Below are positions 40,001 through 63,763 of a DNA stretch of 64,000 bases, one piece after another. The notes under the pieces were generated by a model, which saw only the letters and a list, made by a program, of their open reading frames with translations, had not been told where the DNA came from and searched no databases. This stretch comes from Lanius collurio. Its lineage: Eukaryota; Chordata; Aves; Passeriformes; Laniidae. The position numbers were made by a program, and so were the translations under genes. The stretch is from positions 470,198 through 534,197 of the forward strand of contig JACBWW010000045.1 of assembly GCA_020086605.1 (NCBI GenBank), written 5' to 3'. The first letter of the stretch is position 1; every line of letters starts with the position of its first letter.

Positions 40001-43000
40001 ATCCCCAACTTCAGATGGAGCTAGCTCTCACAACAGAGTTACTCACACTGATACATGTGAAAAAACACAAAAAAGAAATACTTTCTCCAGATATATGGCA
40101 TCAGGAACCTCTGACTGTCAGTTTGCAAGTTGGACTTGCAGGTTTGCTCATCAATGCAATAATTTAGGAGTTATTACTTCATTTTTGGAGCTTGCTTTTA
40201 GAAATGAATAGTTTGCGATCAGGCCTCTTTTCTCTTTAATTTTAGTGCCAGAAGGGTACAGATCTGCTCTAGCTCCTCCATTCAGAAACCCTGCCTGTAA
40301 GAGTGGGAGTGATGGAGTGGGATGTTGTTTAGTAGCAAATGGACACTACCCCTCAACACAAAACCATCTCCATAGCAAAGCAGTGAAGTTTTTTTTTATC
40401 TTCTAAGAACGATGCAGTTTTATACCTTTTCAGAACAGCAGAAATGTAATGGATCACTAAAAATCAGTATAAATAAGCCTCTGCTACTATTCCTGAATAG
40501 TGGGTCTGACTGGGAAAGACCTTACTGGGAATTGTCTGAATTAAAGAGGAAGCTTAGGGTCAGACATTTGGGAAGAGTTTCTAACCTGCTTTTCCAAATG
40601 AAGTCACATATGATCCTGCCAGCTCCAAGGCGAGTCTTGTCAAGAGATTTTCTCAAGCCACAGATGATGAATAATATGCAATGGAAGTCCAGCCTGGAAG
40701 AGTGAGGGCCAGCTGAACACCCAGGCAATTTCAATTGTAAATATGAGTATCTCACTTGTTATTTACCTGGCAGATGAACACCACTCAGAGTAATTAGAAT
40801 GTTTGGAGACTGACATTCCAAGTCATGCATGTGCATAAGCAGCTCCTTTAATAAAGATGAAGAATGACATGCTCTCCCACCCTCCTTCTCCAATCACTTA
40901 GCTTAGTCTCAAGGATTGTGTCCATACACATTCTTCCTAATTCATCCCATTAAGAAGGACATTACAGATGCTGCTGGTTTATTTTCATTGTCTTAAAGAT
41001 ACAGACTATGCTGCTAGAGGCCTGGGTTTTGGACAGGGGACATAACTGGCTTGAGATCACATAAATCTAACAAGATTTCTTTCCTATGCGAGCAGTAAAA
41101 TCACGTTTCCTGTCCACCTCCCAGTCGCTGGTACAGATTGTTCTCTCAGTGTCTCCCATCACACAGGTCTGCAGGAATACCAAAAAGTGAGTTACATTTC
41201 AAGTTAGTCAAAAGGGTTGATGACAGTAAATTTATATACATCATGATGGCAGAATTTCTGGCTCCTAAAACAATGTTTGCCTAAAAGAGAAACAAAACTT
41301 AAATTCAGCTCACTGTTGTAGTATGAGACACCAAATTTTTGCTCAGCATCCCAAGCACGAGACCTTGCACACAAGGGTGGCTCACATTGACAGGAGGACA
41401 GCCATAATCCATCAGAAATGTCAATGCATGGCACTGGTAGGGCCATTGGTGCAGGGCAGTAAATTGGAGGTTAATGGGAGTAGAGTCCTGCAGCAGCACT
41501 TCCAGCTCACAGCTATCTTAGTTCTCTATGTTTTATGCCTCTATCTCTGAGGGGGTAAAAGATAGAGAGGAGACTTGCCAAAGATCCACAAAATACCTCA
41601 TACAAAACAAGGCATGAAGCCAAGAATTGCTGACTGACAGTCCTGTGATGGTCCGAACAACACACTCGGGCCAAGTCCTCCTTCCGGGAGGCTCAACTGA
41701 GCACAAATGCTTCATTTTCTAAGAGCAGCTCTACTCCAAGCCTTGCCTCTCCCAGGCAGGAAAGGCAGCCAGGTCCCTCTCCATGGAAACTTGAATGCCC
41801 AAAGTGGTGTGAGCAGCTCTCCCCACAAACAAACTCTTAGTTACATGCAGAGAGAAGTATTCTGTCACAGAAGTGTTGCATCATGAAGTCTCCCACATCA
41901 CTAGTTTTTAGAGGGTCCCAGTAGGAACCAGGGGGAGATTTGTCCAGAACATTTTTCATGGCATTTCTGCAGTGCCAACACTGATCATGTAGCTGAGCAG
42001 CATGAAAGGTCACATAGATACTTGAGATGTTAACACAACACAAATAATACTTTTGCTGATCATTAAATCTGTTGGAAGCCATACACCAGTGCCCTGAAGG
42101 ACACCCCAGGCAACCAAGGGGAACTCTAAATGAAAAAACAAGCCGTGAAGCTGCCTGAGGACACAGGACGGAGATGGCAGAGGTTTCTAGGGGAGCACGT
42201 TCCCCACTGGCCGCCATCTGGGAAAGCAGGAACTCTGGTTTACTTGAATGTTACTCAGGATTTAGTTTTCAAGAGAAACCGCAGGGCAGGATAACAAACA
42301 ATGGCACATTTGTCCCAGTGAAGCCTTGGGGCTGACACTGGCAGGACAGGAGGTGCTCACAGTCTGGAGCACAAACACCCAAGAGGAGCACCAAGCAACC
42401 CTGGCTGCTTGTTCCCACACTCTTCAGCATTCCAGAGCTGAACAGTGCCCTGGAGAACCTGCCCTGGGGTGAGTTTACTGCTTTCAGGGATACAACTCTG
42501 TTGCAGATCCAATACAGGCACTCCTTGATTTTATTGACTTGGTACCCTCTCTGCAAATGTATGTAGGGATACAAAAAAAACCTCAGCAATGTACCTTTGG
42601 CCTTTAAATGGCAGCTCAGAGTTCAAGGAGCAAGTGACAGTTCAGGAAGGTTGTCCAGATTATAATTCCTCCATTTTTAGTATGCTTTCATGTTTTTCAG
42701 GCATTCAGTGCCAGCTGCAGTAGAGAGGGAACCAGGTCACAACCCCTCAAGTGCACCCTCTCCCCACAGTTTTCTGTTCAGCTTCAGTGTTAGTGATGCC
42801 AGCCCAGCATGCACAACCAGGGGAGAAACTGGGACTGGGAGAACAGGGGCACAGCTCTCACTGGAGACAACAAAAGGGAATAAACCGCCTGAATGGGGAA
42901 TCAAGAGGTGCTTGATTCAGGTTTCTCATTCACATCCCACTGATCTGGCCTTTCTCGTATTTGTTCACCTCATCTGTGGGGGTTGTTGGCAACAGCAAAG

Positions 43001-46000
43001 ACCATTTCTTGCTGTGTGTTCAGCCAGTGCCCAAAAGCAAGCAAGGCCGCAGGCTGGACCTCAGCTGCTCAGCACAAGCACAACATGGGCTTCAGCCACA
43101 CCTGCTGTGGCAGCAGCTCTGCGATGCCCAGGCACCAGCACCCTGAGGTGTCCATGCCAGACATGGCAGCTGTATCATGCTCTCCCTAATACAGAGAACT
43201 TAAAAAACCCCACAAGTGATCATCAACAGCCCTGCTCATACTCCCCGTGGAAGCCCACTGGGAGTCCCTGAAGCCAAGTTGGCAATGCCATCTAGTGCAT
43301 GCAGGCAGAAATAGCACAGAGCCACATGTGGGCAGGTGTGCACAGCCCCAGATGGGCCCTCAGCCAGGGCGATGGCACCAGGGTACCCCAGCCCTGGACA
43401 TTGCCTGACCCGGATTTTTCCCACCCAGAAAGAGCTTAGCCTTATCCAGATAACCCATTTGCCTGGACAGGGAGGGGAAATCCTCCCCTTTCCCCAAAGG
43501 CTTTCAGCTAAATTTTTCCAGCTACACCAGCTTGTGATCATTGCTGCCAATACAGCTTCACATTTTGGCTCGCTGGCATCACTCAAATGTAAAACATCTC
43601 CCACACAAGCATTTTTTTTTTTTTTTGAGCAAGGCAAACACTCTCTCAGTAACTAGAACCATTTCTCTTAAACATGAACAAAGGGTGAGGTTTCTTCAGA
43701 CAAAGGAACTGAAGGTTCATTTTAATGAGAGCATTCTCTGATGCAGACTGAAATCTGTGGCACTCTGGTTTTTCGGAATTTTTTTTTCTGAGTGCCTACT
43801 TTGAAAAAAGTTACATCATAATTTTCTTCTTGTGCAACTTTTCTGTAATTTCACCAGTGATTTAAAACAATTTTTAAAGGGGAATCACTTGGCATTTGAA
43901 AATATTTTTAACCAAAAAAAGATACATTTTTCACTAAGAATGTGTGACCTCTACAAGCATAACATTTCAACAGCTATTGCAAACAGCTATTTTGTTAAGA
44001 AAATGATGAGTTATGAACTTTGTGCTTTGCTGAAAAATGGGTCCATTTCTAGCTCTGTAAGATGCAGCTCATTCTCCAACTGTTATTTTAGGTTGTTCTT
44101 CAATCTGATTTAAAGGAAAGACATTTTCTCTCAAAGCTTTCTGTATTTTCCATACCTTTAACAAAACATTCAAGAAGACTCTGTTCCTCATTACGAACCC
44201 TTTGCCTTCTAAGTGCTTTATATATTTAATAGGCATAAAAGTCAGGGGTGGGGGGTGGGGAATGGGTCTACCTGGGCTTAATTTAGAAAAAGAATTTAAT
44301 ATATAGACCAGGTCCAACCCACTCACTGCTGTTGGGTGTAAGAGCCAAGCTTGACTCCCATTGCGATGTGACAGTAAAAGAGAGAGGATATTTCAGTGGC
44401 GACTGGTGTGCTCCAGGGGTTAAATCCACCCTGGCCATGGAGGGACATGCAAAGCCTCTCTGTAGTTGAAGCTGAAGCCACTGGGGCTGGATGAAGCAGG
44501 ACTGGAACAGGCTCAATCCGACTGCTGCTGGAGTCAGTGGGAGGCACTCTGCAGGCTTGGAGCTAAGTCAGAGCTTAAACAGGAACTGGAAGGACAGAAG
44601 CTTGTGGGATCAGGCCTTAAACCAACAGCTCCCAACTCAGTACAGCCTCAGAGAGTATCTAAAATAACCAGTATCATTAACCCTCATGTTAAAATAAATG
44701 AAAATCAATAATGTTAATAGACATTATTCATGCGAATAGAATCACTGCTGCAAATGCAGAGTTAATAAGCCCAGTTAGACCACTGCCACTGGCTACATAC
44801 TTAAAAGATCCAAAATATTTCAATATTGACCACATTCCTTTGAAATTAATAGTATTTCCTTTGGATTACGCATTGATCTTGGCTGAGCCATGCTTGACAT
44901 CTGGAGCAGTTAAAATAGCAACCTGAACATCCATAGTCTAGCACTAATTTTTAAAAGTAAAAAAACCCAATTTTAACTTTTGTGTCCTCATTAGAAGCAC
45001 TCTGCTCTCTCAGTGCAGGGCCCAAAAGAAGAGAGCCACGAATACACTATGCACGGATTAGCAGAGGCACTGCCAGTGCTGCAGGCAGCTGTAGCACCAC
45101 CGGCCTGCTTGCCCCAGGTTAAGTCCCAGGGCTGCTTAAACAGGTCCTGGAAATCCCTGTATTCCTGGAGGAAAGGGACTTCGCACAGCACCTGGATTCT
45201 CACTTTCATGGTGGAGACATCATTTCACTGCTCACTTTCACAGGAGTCTGAGTTCATCACAGCCATGGTCCTGTCTGCTCCTGGGGATGTGCAGCCTCAA
45301 CACAACCAACCTTCATCAGTGGTGGGACTGGGAGGGGTTTTGGGAGTTCGGTTTTATTCTCCCTGTAATGCTTTTGAAAACCAAGGGTGGAATCCATTGC
45401 ATCCTCCATTCATTGAGATAGGAAAAATATATGGGTTTGGTCATGGTTTTATTCATGTTTTCCATGCACCTCACAATTGCATGGGTTAAGGAACTCCTCA
45501 CAGCTGGCATTCCTGCTTCTTTAATGCTCCATGTAAGCAGCAAGGGCAGGACACCAAGGATGGGAGCAAACCACCCTATGCAATGCAATGGGGCAAAAAT
45601 CGTAATGGGAGAGGATTTTTCCCTTCCAGAGGCTTCAAATTAATTTCTGATTCCTGTGAATGCCTGGAAGGTGCAGTGCAAAACCCACATAAAATCCTGG
45701 CTCCTCTGGCTGGCTGCCACCTGCATTTCTCTCCCATTCAGTCTCCAAAGAAAACTGCTCTGCTCTCACCCTGCAGCAGGATTAAAGCACTGCAAAAAGC
45801 CCCATGGGGTGAGCATGGCTCCTTTGGGAAGGGGACCAGCAAGCACCTCTGCAATGCTGGATTATAAAGGTGGTCAAAAAGCAGCAAGTCCCACTGCCTT
45901 TTGATAGAGAAAATCAGCACAGGAATGTGGGCCAAAAGATGCTACTGCCAGCTCCTCTCAGGAAAGGAGCAGCTAATATAACATCAGGAGATGCATCTTA

Positions 46001-48380
46001 ATGCACTTTAAATAACAACAGAGTGAAAGAAAGGACAGGAAACAAGGACTAGGCAGTGATACAGCTCAAGTGCTGCCCAAGGCACTCCTCTCCTGTCTTC
46101 CTCTCATTTCTAACCATCACCTCTCAGTCCAGTCCCACAATTCTAGGAGCTCCTGGATGAGCCCCATACTGTTCCTGCACCAATGTGATGAAGCACATCT
46201 TCATGGAATGGAATTTTTATCGTTTTTAATCACCAGTTTGCAGTCAAACATGCCCTCAGTGGCAGGACATTCTTGCATCAGGAAGCAGGAGCGCAGCTCT
46301 GCCGACTCACCATCCCACTGGGGGACTCACCCTCATCCCTCTGGTCGGCACAAGGCTCCCAACAGCTTCTCCTGCCTGTTACTATCTGTGCAAAGAACAG
46401 CCCCCATCTTCTTCAAGCGTGCCCTCTCCCAGTAACAAAGGACAAGCTAAGGTATCTTTGTAAGTACATTATCCCTTTCCCTAGGAAGCCAAATGTTGGA
46501 ATCACTTAGCATGGAGCACACCTAAATTATTTGGCTAATGATTTTCAGACAGCTAGGCTCCAGAAGACCTCTGTCAAAGACAATAGCTTCTTTTGTAACA
46601 CTGACTCTCTCGGCCCCTGGCTTGCTGAGAGCCCTCACTTGCCCATATAAACGCTGACCCAGAACTCTTCCTGCTCAAAACTGAAAATCTCACCACTATT
46701 TTGTAGCACAAATTTCTGTTTAATACTCAAGTAGTTTTGAATGCACAATCATCCAAAGAATTTAACAATGAATAAAGAGGGATCATGTTTTTGGGCTTTT
46801 TTCCCCAAATTTGGATTGTTTTTATTATGAGAAAAACAAAGGAAGAAGAAGGCTGGGACACACCAGCCAAAGTCTCCACTTGCCCCAAAACATGAAAGGC
46901 CCTGAAGCCACTCAGAAGTCACACCTTATCTCATTCTGTGAGGCATTTTACCTGAAGCACCCTCCTGGAACACAGCATGGCCTAAGTTAGTACACAGGAA
47001 ATTCAGAGCAGACAACAAAGTCACTTAGGACTGTTCAAGTGAGAACCACTTACTCTCTTACTCCACTGTCTATTCATAAGGTGCCCAGCTCCTCACCTGC
47101 AAATAAGGCAGGGTGGCTGCTCATCCAAAATTAGAGGGGTGGTGTGAAGACACATTCACTGAGAGCTACCTCCAGAGGCCTGCCACATAGGAATGGATAC
47201 ATTTAGGACTGCACATACCAGGTCCAATAACAAACACATTCTGTTATGAGGATGTAAAAGGTGGCCAGCATTAAAAAAAAAAAAAAAAGGAAAAAAGGAA
47301 AAAAGAAAACTCTTGGTTAAATCCAAATTGTCTTTCTGCTTCAGGAATCCAGTGGATATGTACCTGTGACCTTGCTTCCATTAAAGAGTCCCTGGAAATG
47401 CAGATGCACCTCCTGTCAACATCAGCGAAATGCCTCCTGTGCACTTAACTGTCCTCAGATCTGCATCTTGCACAAGACAGCAAGCCGTGTGTGGTAGTGG
47501 CATGGGGGAAATGGCTGAACATGTACAACAATTAGCTTTAAAAATGTAAGATTCCGGCAATTGTTTCAGTTGCCTGCCCCTGAGGATCCTCAGCATTACT
47601 GTATTATTGGTGATGCTAAATGGGGTTTTCAACAAAACTGGTCTGAGGGATTGTGAATGCCAAAATAGCATTTCAACCCATTAAACTTCACAGATGAAAC
47701 AATTTCTTCTAAAAATAATCATCAGTTCTTCCCACCACAAAAAAAAAAAGTCTGGCCAATTCCTACCATGCCAAGTTTACAGGCAGGCCTGATTTTTACG
47801 GCTGAGCTTACTAAGCTCAGAAGAAAAGCAGGTTAATAAAGGAAACAACCAACAGAGCTGAGTTATAGGTGAAGAGAAGCCACCCTACATAATAGGAATG
47901 CCACCAACTGCTGGCAAATGCATTCCACCTTGCTAATCCTGAATTTTCCTGTTCAGAGGAAAAGATGAGATGTCTTAGCTCCTGCTAACATCCTTGCCAT
48001 TATGTCGATGCAAATACAGTCACGAGGCAATTACCAGCTCAGCCAAGGACCAGCCACTGTGGGGCTGACAATAGCTTGTCAGAGGAGAAACAAATACTCT
48101 CAAACTTCTCCAAGATTTTAAGTCTCACTAGTACAAATCCAATTAATGAGGGGCTTAGCATATTGATTTGCATCAGATTACATGAATTTATGACACACGT
48201 AGGAGGAGACAGTGTGGCAGGACATGCTGGGGAGATGAGCAGCTATGTAGGGGAATTGTATTGCTGCAATACACAAATGAGGGGCATGGGCACCCCAGAT
48301 TTTGTGATAGGGATAAAGCTGCTCCTATTCAGCTCCTATGAAACCATCAGGGGGACAGACATTACCCAGCTGTTAAAATG
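31003..48380. other. Non-coding interval
   Basis: Over 17 kb without a transposon or gene that I recognise. Small low-complexity runs occur at about 43612-43626, 47271-47311 and 47739-47749. The longest open frame (193 codons, 42690-43271 plus) is discussed under findings. Confidence 0.6.
47271..47311. repeat. Purine tract, A runs with GG interruptions
   Basis: A15 followed by GGAAAAAAGGAAAAAAG-like sequence. All purine on the plus strand. Confidence 0.8.
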
Positions 48381-48475
48381 AATCATAGAATCATTAAGGC
48401 TGGGAAAGACCTCTAAAAATATCACGTCGACAGTCGACCTTAACCTAGGTCCAGCACTAAACCACATCAATGACT
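48381..48475 (-). mobile_element. CR1 LINE 3' terminal fragment
   Basis: AATCATAGAATCATTAAGGC, TGGGAAAGACCTCT and CCAGCACTAAACCA match the reversed CR1 3' end. A short GTCGACAGTCGAC duplication interrupts the usual ATC-AGTCCAACC stretch. Confidence 0.82.
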
Positions 48476-51400
48476 AACAACTGGAGGAGATTTGTTGATC
48501 CAAGTAAGAGCTGCTTTTAAAATCAAAACTTCTGTTTTAGCAGTTGCAGCAATCTCTGGCTAGTGTTAAGTGGAGATGGCTTGCAGGGGAGACCACCAAG
48601 GTCCATGGGTAAGATACATTCTCACTCTGCTCCTGCTGGGACACACAGACTGCACAAGACGAATTACCATAAAGAGCAAAGGTTTGGGAAAAAGGAGCCA
48701 GGGCAGCAAGGAACCACTGGGCCAAATCATAGTGAGCAGGCTAAAAGGCAAAAGGGTCTCCTTTTGATCAAGGCAGAGCAGATCCAGGGAGGAAAAACAT
48801 CCCCAGCAGCTAACCACCCAACAGCACTGGGATAGTAACCAGAGGAAGTCAACATCACATTAGGACTTGCCATTAGCATCCCCCAAAACCTTCCAGGTTT
48901 AGCAAATGCCTTTTTGCCACAGCCACTTGCTCCTTCTGCACCCAGCTGGGTCCCCAGCTGTGCCAGGCTGTCCAGCCTCGGGCATCATGAAAAAGACAGT
49001 TCTCCCTTCCACACAAGAGGGACAAAGGGAAACGGCTATGCCCAGTATGCCTTCCCTTCCTCCCAGAGTGGGCAACCCCTCTTTATAAAAGTTATAAAAG
49101 AGCTCTCAATCCATTAGGTACAAATTACAGCAATTTGAGCACAATTAACCCAGAATTATAGCAAGCCCATAAAGAGCTGAGTCTTCCCAGGCAATTTACA
49201 CTGCTACAAGCCCTCAAACAAACCACAGCAGAGGATTAAGCATTAAGAAATGCAAACCAAACCCAGCAAACCTGATGCCTGAAACAGCATTATCAAGAAA
49301 TGAAAACTATTACTAGATTAGTTCACACTCAGCTGGTCCTAAAATCACCACTATTGCATCATCTCTAACCAATCCGTGTCTTCCAGATACCTTAAACCAT
49401 TAAATCCCAGCAATATGAAATATGCCATGAAGCACAGCACTACTTCACCATTTGGGATCAGGATGGCAGTGATTCTGCATCATCAATTTTCACCCCCTTC
49501 TACAAATTTTCAAATTTATTTTTAATTTACCACCAGTCCTAGAGAACATTCTGAGGAAGTGAAGCAGCAGAGGTCAGGCAACCCTCCCGCCAGCCTGACC
49601 AGAACTGCAGTGTTGGCTTATGAACCATTGCAGGCACATGTTCCCTGGCCATCACATCTGGTAGAGACACTGCAGTTATCCCAGTCAGTTAAGCTTACAC
49701 TGAAAAAGAAAGCCATCAGCATCAAAAAAACCCGAAAGCGCAAGTTGTTTTCCTCCAATGAACAGGTGGATTTACCCAGGCTTTGATTTCCTACAGCGGC
49801 AATGCCCATCAGCTTACACACATGCCCCAATCCTTGATTCTCAGGGTCCCCAGGATGTTCCAAGCTTGTCTGTGCTGGCAAGACCCAGGTGTCTGCCACT
49901 CCAGACTGTGGAGATGTGCCAGTGGCATGGGCTTCCCCAGGGACAAGAGAAAATGCCATAGTTTTGTGCTGGCAAGTGAAGGGCACAAGCAGCAGTTGTC
50001 ACTGATCTGATCTGGTTACTGCTGTCACCAATGGGGGACACTGCCACATTCACAGTGGATTGCAGGTAGGAGGGAAGAGGGTGACTTTGTGAGGAAGGTG
50101 ACAAATAGGGCTGGCAACTACTGTGGGACACATGATAAGTAAAAGCATCCAAACAGGTGGAAGGGATTTTTATGTGCCATGCTATGGGACGGCCAACACT
50201 ACCAGATGCTATGATGAGGAAGGAGCCAGGACCAGAGGGCTTGCTGGTCCAGCCAGGCATCCAGCAAAGCAGTAAGGGGATGGTGATGGAAACATCAGCA
50301 CCATCTGTCTAAGAAATGACTGTTCTGAGAGGTTGCACCCTCCAGAATTAATACACCACCTTGCCTGTGAGGACAAACCCAGGTTGGCTCAGCCAGGAGG
50401 GGAAGAGCAGGACCCTGCCCTGGAGCATGGAAAGACACCTCTTGTTGCTCTGGTCATTTGTCCTGACTTGAGGGGGCACCAACACAACACAAAATGAGAG
50501 ACTCTGATCAGTCCCATTACATGCTCTCCTTTTCTCCCTCCACGTATCACCTGTGATGCCATTTCAGGACAGGCATTGAGCTGTTAAAACAGGTCCTATT
50601 AAGAGCTGAATCTTTTCATTCCAGTGCTTTGGGAGACAGCATCTTCCATGCTGCCAAGGATACCACTTTTCTACTTCATTTTGCATTTGAAGTGCACTTC
50701 CCAGCTCCATTAACTTTAATAATTAATTCTATACATAGGAATTTTTCTTTAAATCATGCTCATAATAGCACTGGTTATGTGGAAAAAAACAAAAAATCTG
50801 AAAAAGGGGGGCACATGCCTTCCCCAAAGTAAGCAGCATGTCTCCTCCCCACCTGTATGGTTTAGTTCACAGGCTCCTGTCAGAGAACCAACTTCACACA
50901 CAAATGCAAAATAGAAGCAGGAACACATCTTTTGATTGTCCTACATTGTTTACTCTTGTTTCTTGCAGCCCTAGGTGACAAATCTGTCCTTTATATACTG
51001 GAAGACTCTTGTGCTACTAAAAAAGTCAACTGGACATGCTTAAAACTGATAGGAGGTCTTTGCATTGGTGGCTTGTACCAAACTAAGGGATAATAATTAG
51101 TGAGCAATCAGTTGTAAAACGATAAATATAAACTCAGAAGTGTTTTTCTTTTCTGAGCAAAAACGCTCAAAAGCAGGAGAATTTACAAGCAACTTTCTTA
51201 CATATGAACACTTACGCCAAGAAGGGACATGCTGGAGCAGGCAGCCTCTCCAAACACAAGGGCTTTTGTTCCACCCATGTCAGAGCTTCTCAGAGCTCTG
51301 AAGAAGTTGGGTTTTTTGGTTCTGGTTTTTTTGTGGTTTTTTTTTTTTTTTTTGTGTTTGTTTGTTTGTTTTTGTTTTGTTTTATTTTCTCTTTTCATTT

Positions 51401-51899
51401 AACTCTGCTGGTCTGCCAGCTGGGTATGAGCCAGAAGGATTAGCCAGTCAGACCTTACTGCGATATATTTACAATAGTAGTGCATCTAAGGTTTGTTTAT
51501 TTCGGGATTAAAATTCAAATGGCTAGAACCATTGAAATAATTAAAGGGTAATCAGAAAATGCCATGAAACCAAACAAATCAGGAAAAGTCATGGAAACCA
51601 TCAGCAATATTTAATTCAGAAATTCTCTTTGTTAGGGAACTTAGCTGAAAGAGAACAGCTGGATGTAGTTCAATGCTCTAAATTAAAAACAATCTAACAA
51701 GGTCTATAGGGATAACTCTTTCAGCTACATATTGGAGACCAGATTCACTTCTACCAAGTAAATGCAATAGCACTCAAAGCTAGAAAGGAAATGCCTCAGA
51801 ACTGAGGCAGTTTCTAAGTATCAGCACATTTTCCAATTCCTTGCAAGGCAACATAGCTATTTACAATCCATTTTTTCCCACACATAAATTTGTAATTTT
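48476..51899. other. Non-coding interval downstream of GPC4
   Basis: Unique-looking sequence apart from the T/G-rich tract at 51308-51396. It could include the end of a longer GPC4 3' UTR if a more distal poly(A) signal is used. Confidence 0.55.
51308..51396. repeat. T/G-rich low-complexity tract
   Basis: A T17-18 run with GTTTGTTTGTTTG repeats. On the minus strand it contains AATAAA at 51381-51386, a fortuitous hexamer in an A-rich run. Confidence 0.8.
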
Positions 51900-53523
51900 T
51901 TCAATTTTATGGTTCCATGATTTATTTTCTAAAGAAAAATATCCCTAACTCTACTAACATCATGTTTTAATAAATAACTGGCTACTTCTAGTAAAATTAA
52001 ACCTCCAGGATTATTTATACCAGCCAAGAATACTCTATCTTTATAGCTTTGCAGAAATTTGGTGTGAAAATAAAGTTGAGTATAATGCTGACCCTGAGCT
52101 AACAAGTAATTAATGCTTCAATATAAAAATAGAAAATTACCCTTTATGACACAAGGGTGGAATAGAGCAAACCTTTTCTCTCTGGATTGCTCTCCTGGCC
52201 AGATCCCGGTGTCCAGCCAGACCTAAAGGCCTCACAAAGCAGGAAGAGACATGCAGAATAATTTTGAGTCTTTTCAAAGACTTCGCTAAACTCTTTTAAA
52301 ACTTATTTAATCTCTTTTCTTAAAAATATACATTTCTTTTATTAATGAGTTGATGTTCACCGTAACATTGTTTCAACTCCAACAGCACAGGTAGAAAGAG
52401 GAAGATGTCTCAGGTAGTGCTAAAAAGCTACAGGTGCTGGGCATCAGCTCCCAGGAGACCAAACACACCCAAAATGAGGCATCTTCACCCCAGCCAGCTC
52501 CTGCTCCCATGTATGTGCAACAGTGCCTGCTCCTTCTCTTTTGCCCCCATCAGAGAGGAAACAAAACTCATAAAAACAAACCAAACCCCTCCCCACCTGC
52601 CATCCACACAGGATTCCTTAAAATCAGAACCAAAATCATTAAAAAATCAATCCAGCATTGACCTAACAAATGTGCAGACAAGACACATGTTGGCATTTGG
52701 ATCTGTGAGACAAGTTGTTTCCAACCAAACAAGTTTAATGCCTCTTTCCCATGGGGGATGCACGTTGGGAACTGACCCCTGAGTTACAGCTAATTGCAAG
52801 GATCCCAGGGAACAAATGACAGCTCTTCTCAGTGTCTGCAGAATGGGAATTCTCTGTAGTCCCTTCCAATTTAACCAAACCTCCTGTAAAGTAAGCACAA
52901 CCTGCTCCTGGCATGGATGCCCTACACAAATGGGGCCCTTGGCATGATGACCAGCTCTGCCTTCACCTTCCCTTTTACTGCATAATAAAGATAAATGACT
53001 TCCACTTCTCTCCAGATAAGGCAACTAACATAATATGGATAAATGGGAAGTTAACTACATGAAACATTTTCTGCTTGTTGGGCAATTATTTTTTCCTCAT
53101 AAGATAACATGATAAATAAAACCTGCTTCTGTACAGATATTTCTCATTTCAGAAACACATATTTGTTACAGGCCAAGAGAAGACCTTGGGGTTTTTGTTT
53201 TTATAAGTACAGTAAAAGAAAAACAAACAAAAAGAAGTGATAAAGACACAAATGTAGAGCTAACTACAGGCTTGTATATACATTTTTGTTATCCACCTCT
53301 AACATGGACTCTTGGTAATTGGGAGAGACTGGTAGTTCCTGTTCCTGTTATTCCCAGGATAGCAAGGGAAAAAAAATCAGTATCTTAAAACCAGTGGCAA
53401 CATAGTAAAAACTGTACACTGTTGTCCATTAACTTAAAAAGCAAAGTCTCTAGATGGTATAAAAGTGAAAGCAGCTGCCTTCTACCTTTGAAAAGTCTTT
53501 TCCCCTCCCCCTATGCTGCACAA
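51900..53523 (-). other. GPC4: Probable GPC4 3' UTR with candidate poly(A) signal
   Basis: The minus strand after the stop codon has no coding similarity that I recognise. The candidate polyadenylation signal AATAAA lies at 51921-51926, about 1.6 kb after the stop. A GU-rich stretch (ATGTGTGGG on the minus strand) lies about 35-50 bases further on, a plausible downstream element. The size fits the long 3' UTR of mammalian GPC4 as I recall it. Alternative AATAAA hexamers lie at 52338-52343, 51497-51502 and 51381-51386, without an obvious GU element at the first. The end point is uncertain. Confidence 0.45.
51921..51926 (-). terminator. Candidate GPC4 polyadenylation signal AATAAA
   Basis: Canonical hexamer on the minus strand downstream of the GPC4 stop codon, followed by GU-rich sequence near 51875-51890. 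It was chosen over three other hexamers because of that downstream context. Only transcript 3' ends would settle it. Confidence 0.4.

Positions 53524-63763
<10,240 letters not shown>

Noticed and set aside
45013..45489. 158-codon open frame on the plus strand with a protein-like antisense frame at 44991-45209
   Set aside because: No family is recognised, both strands are open, and there are no splice sites or neighbouring exons to support either.
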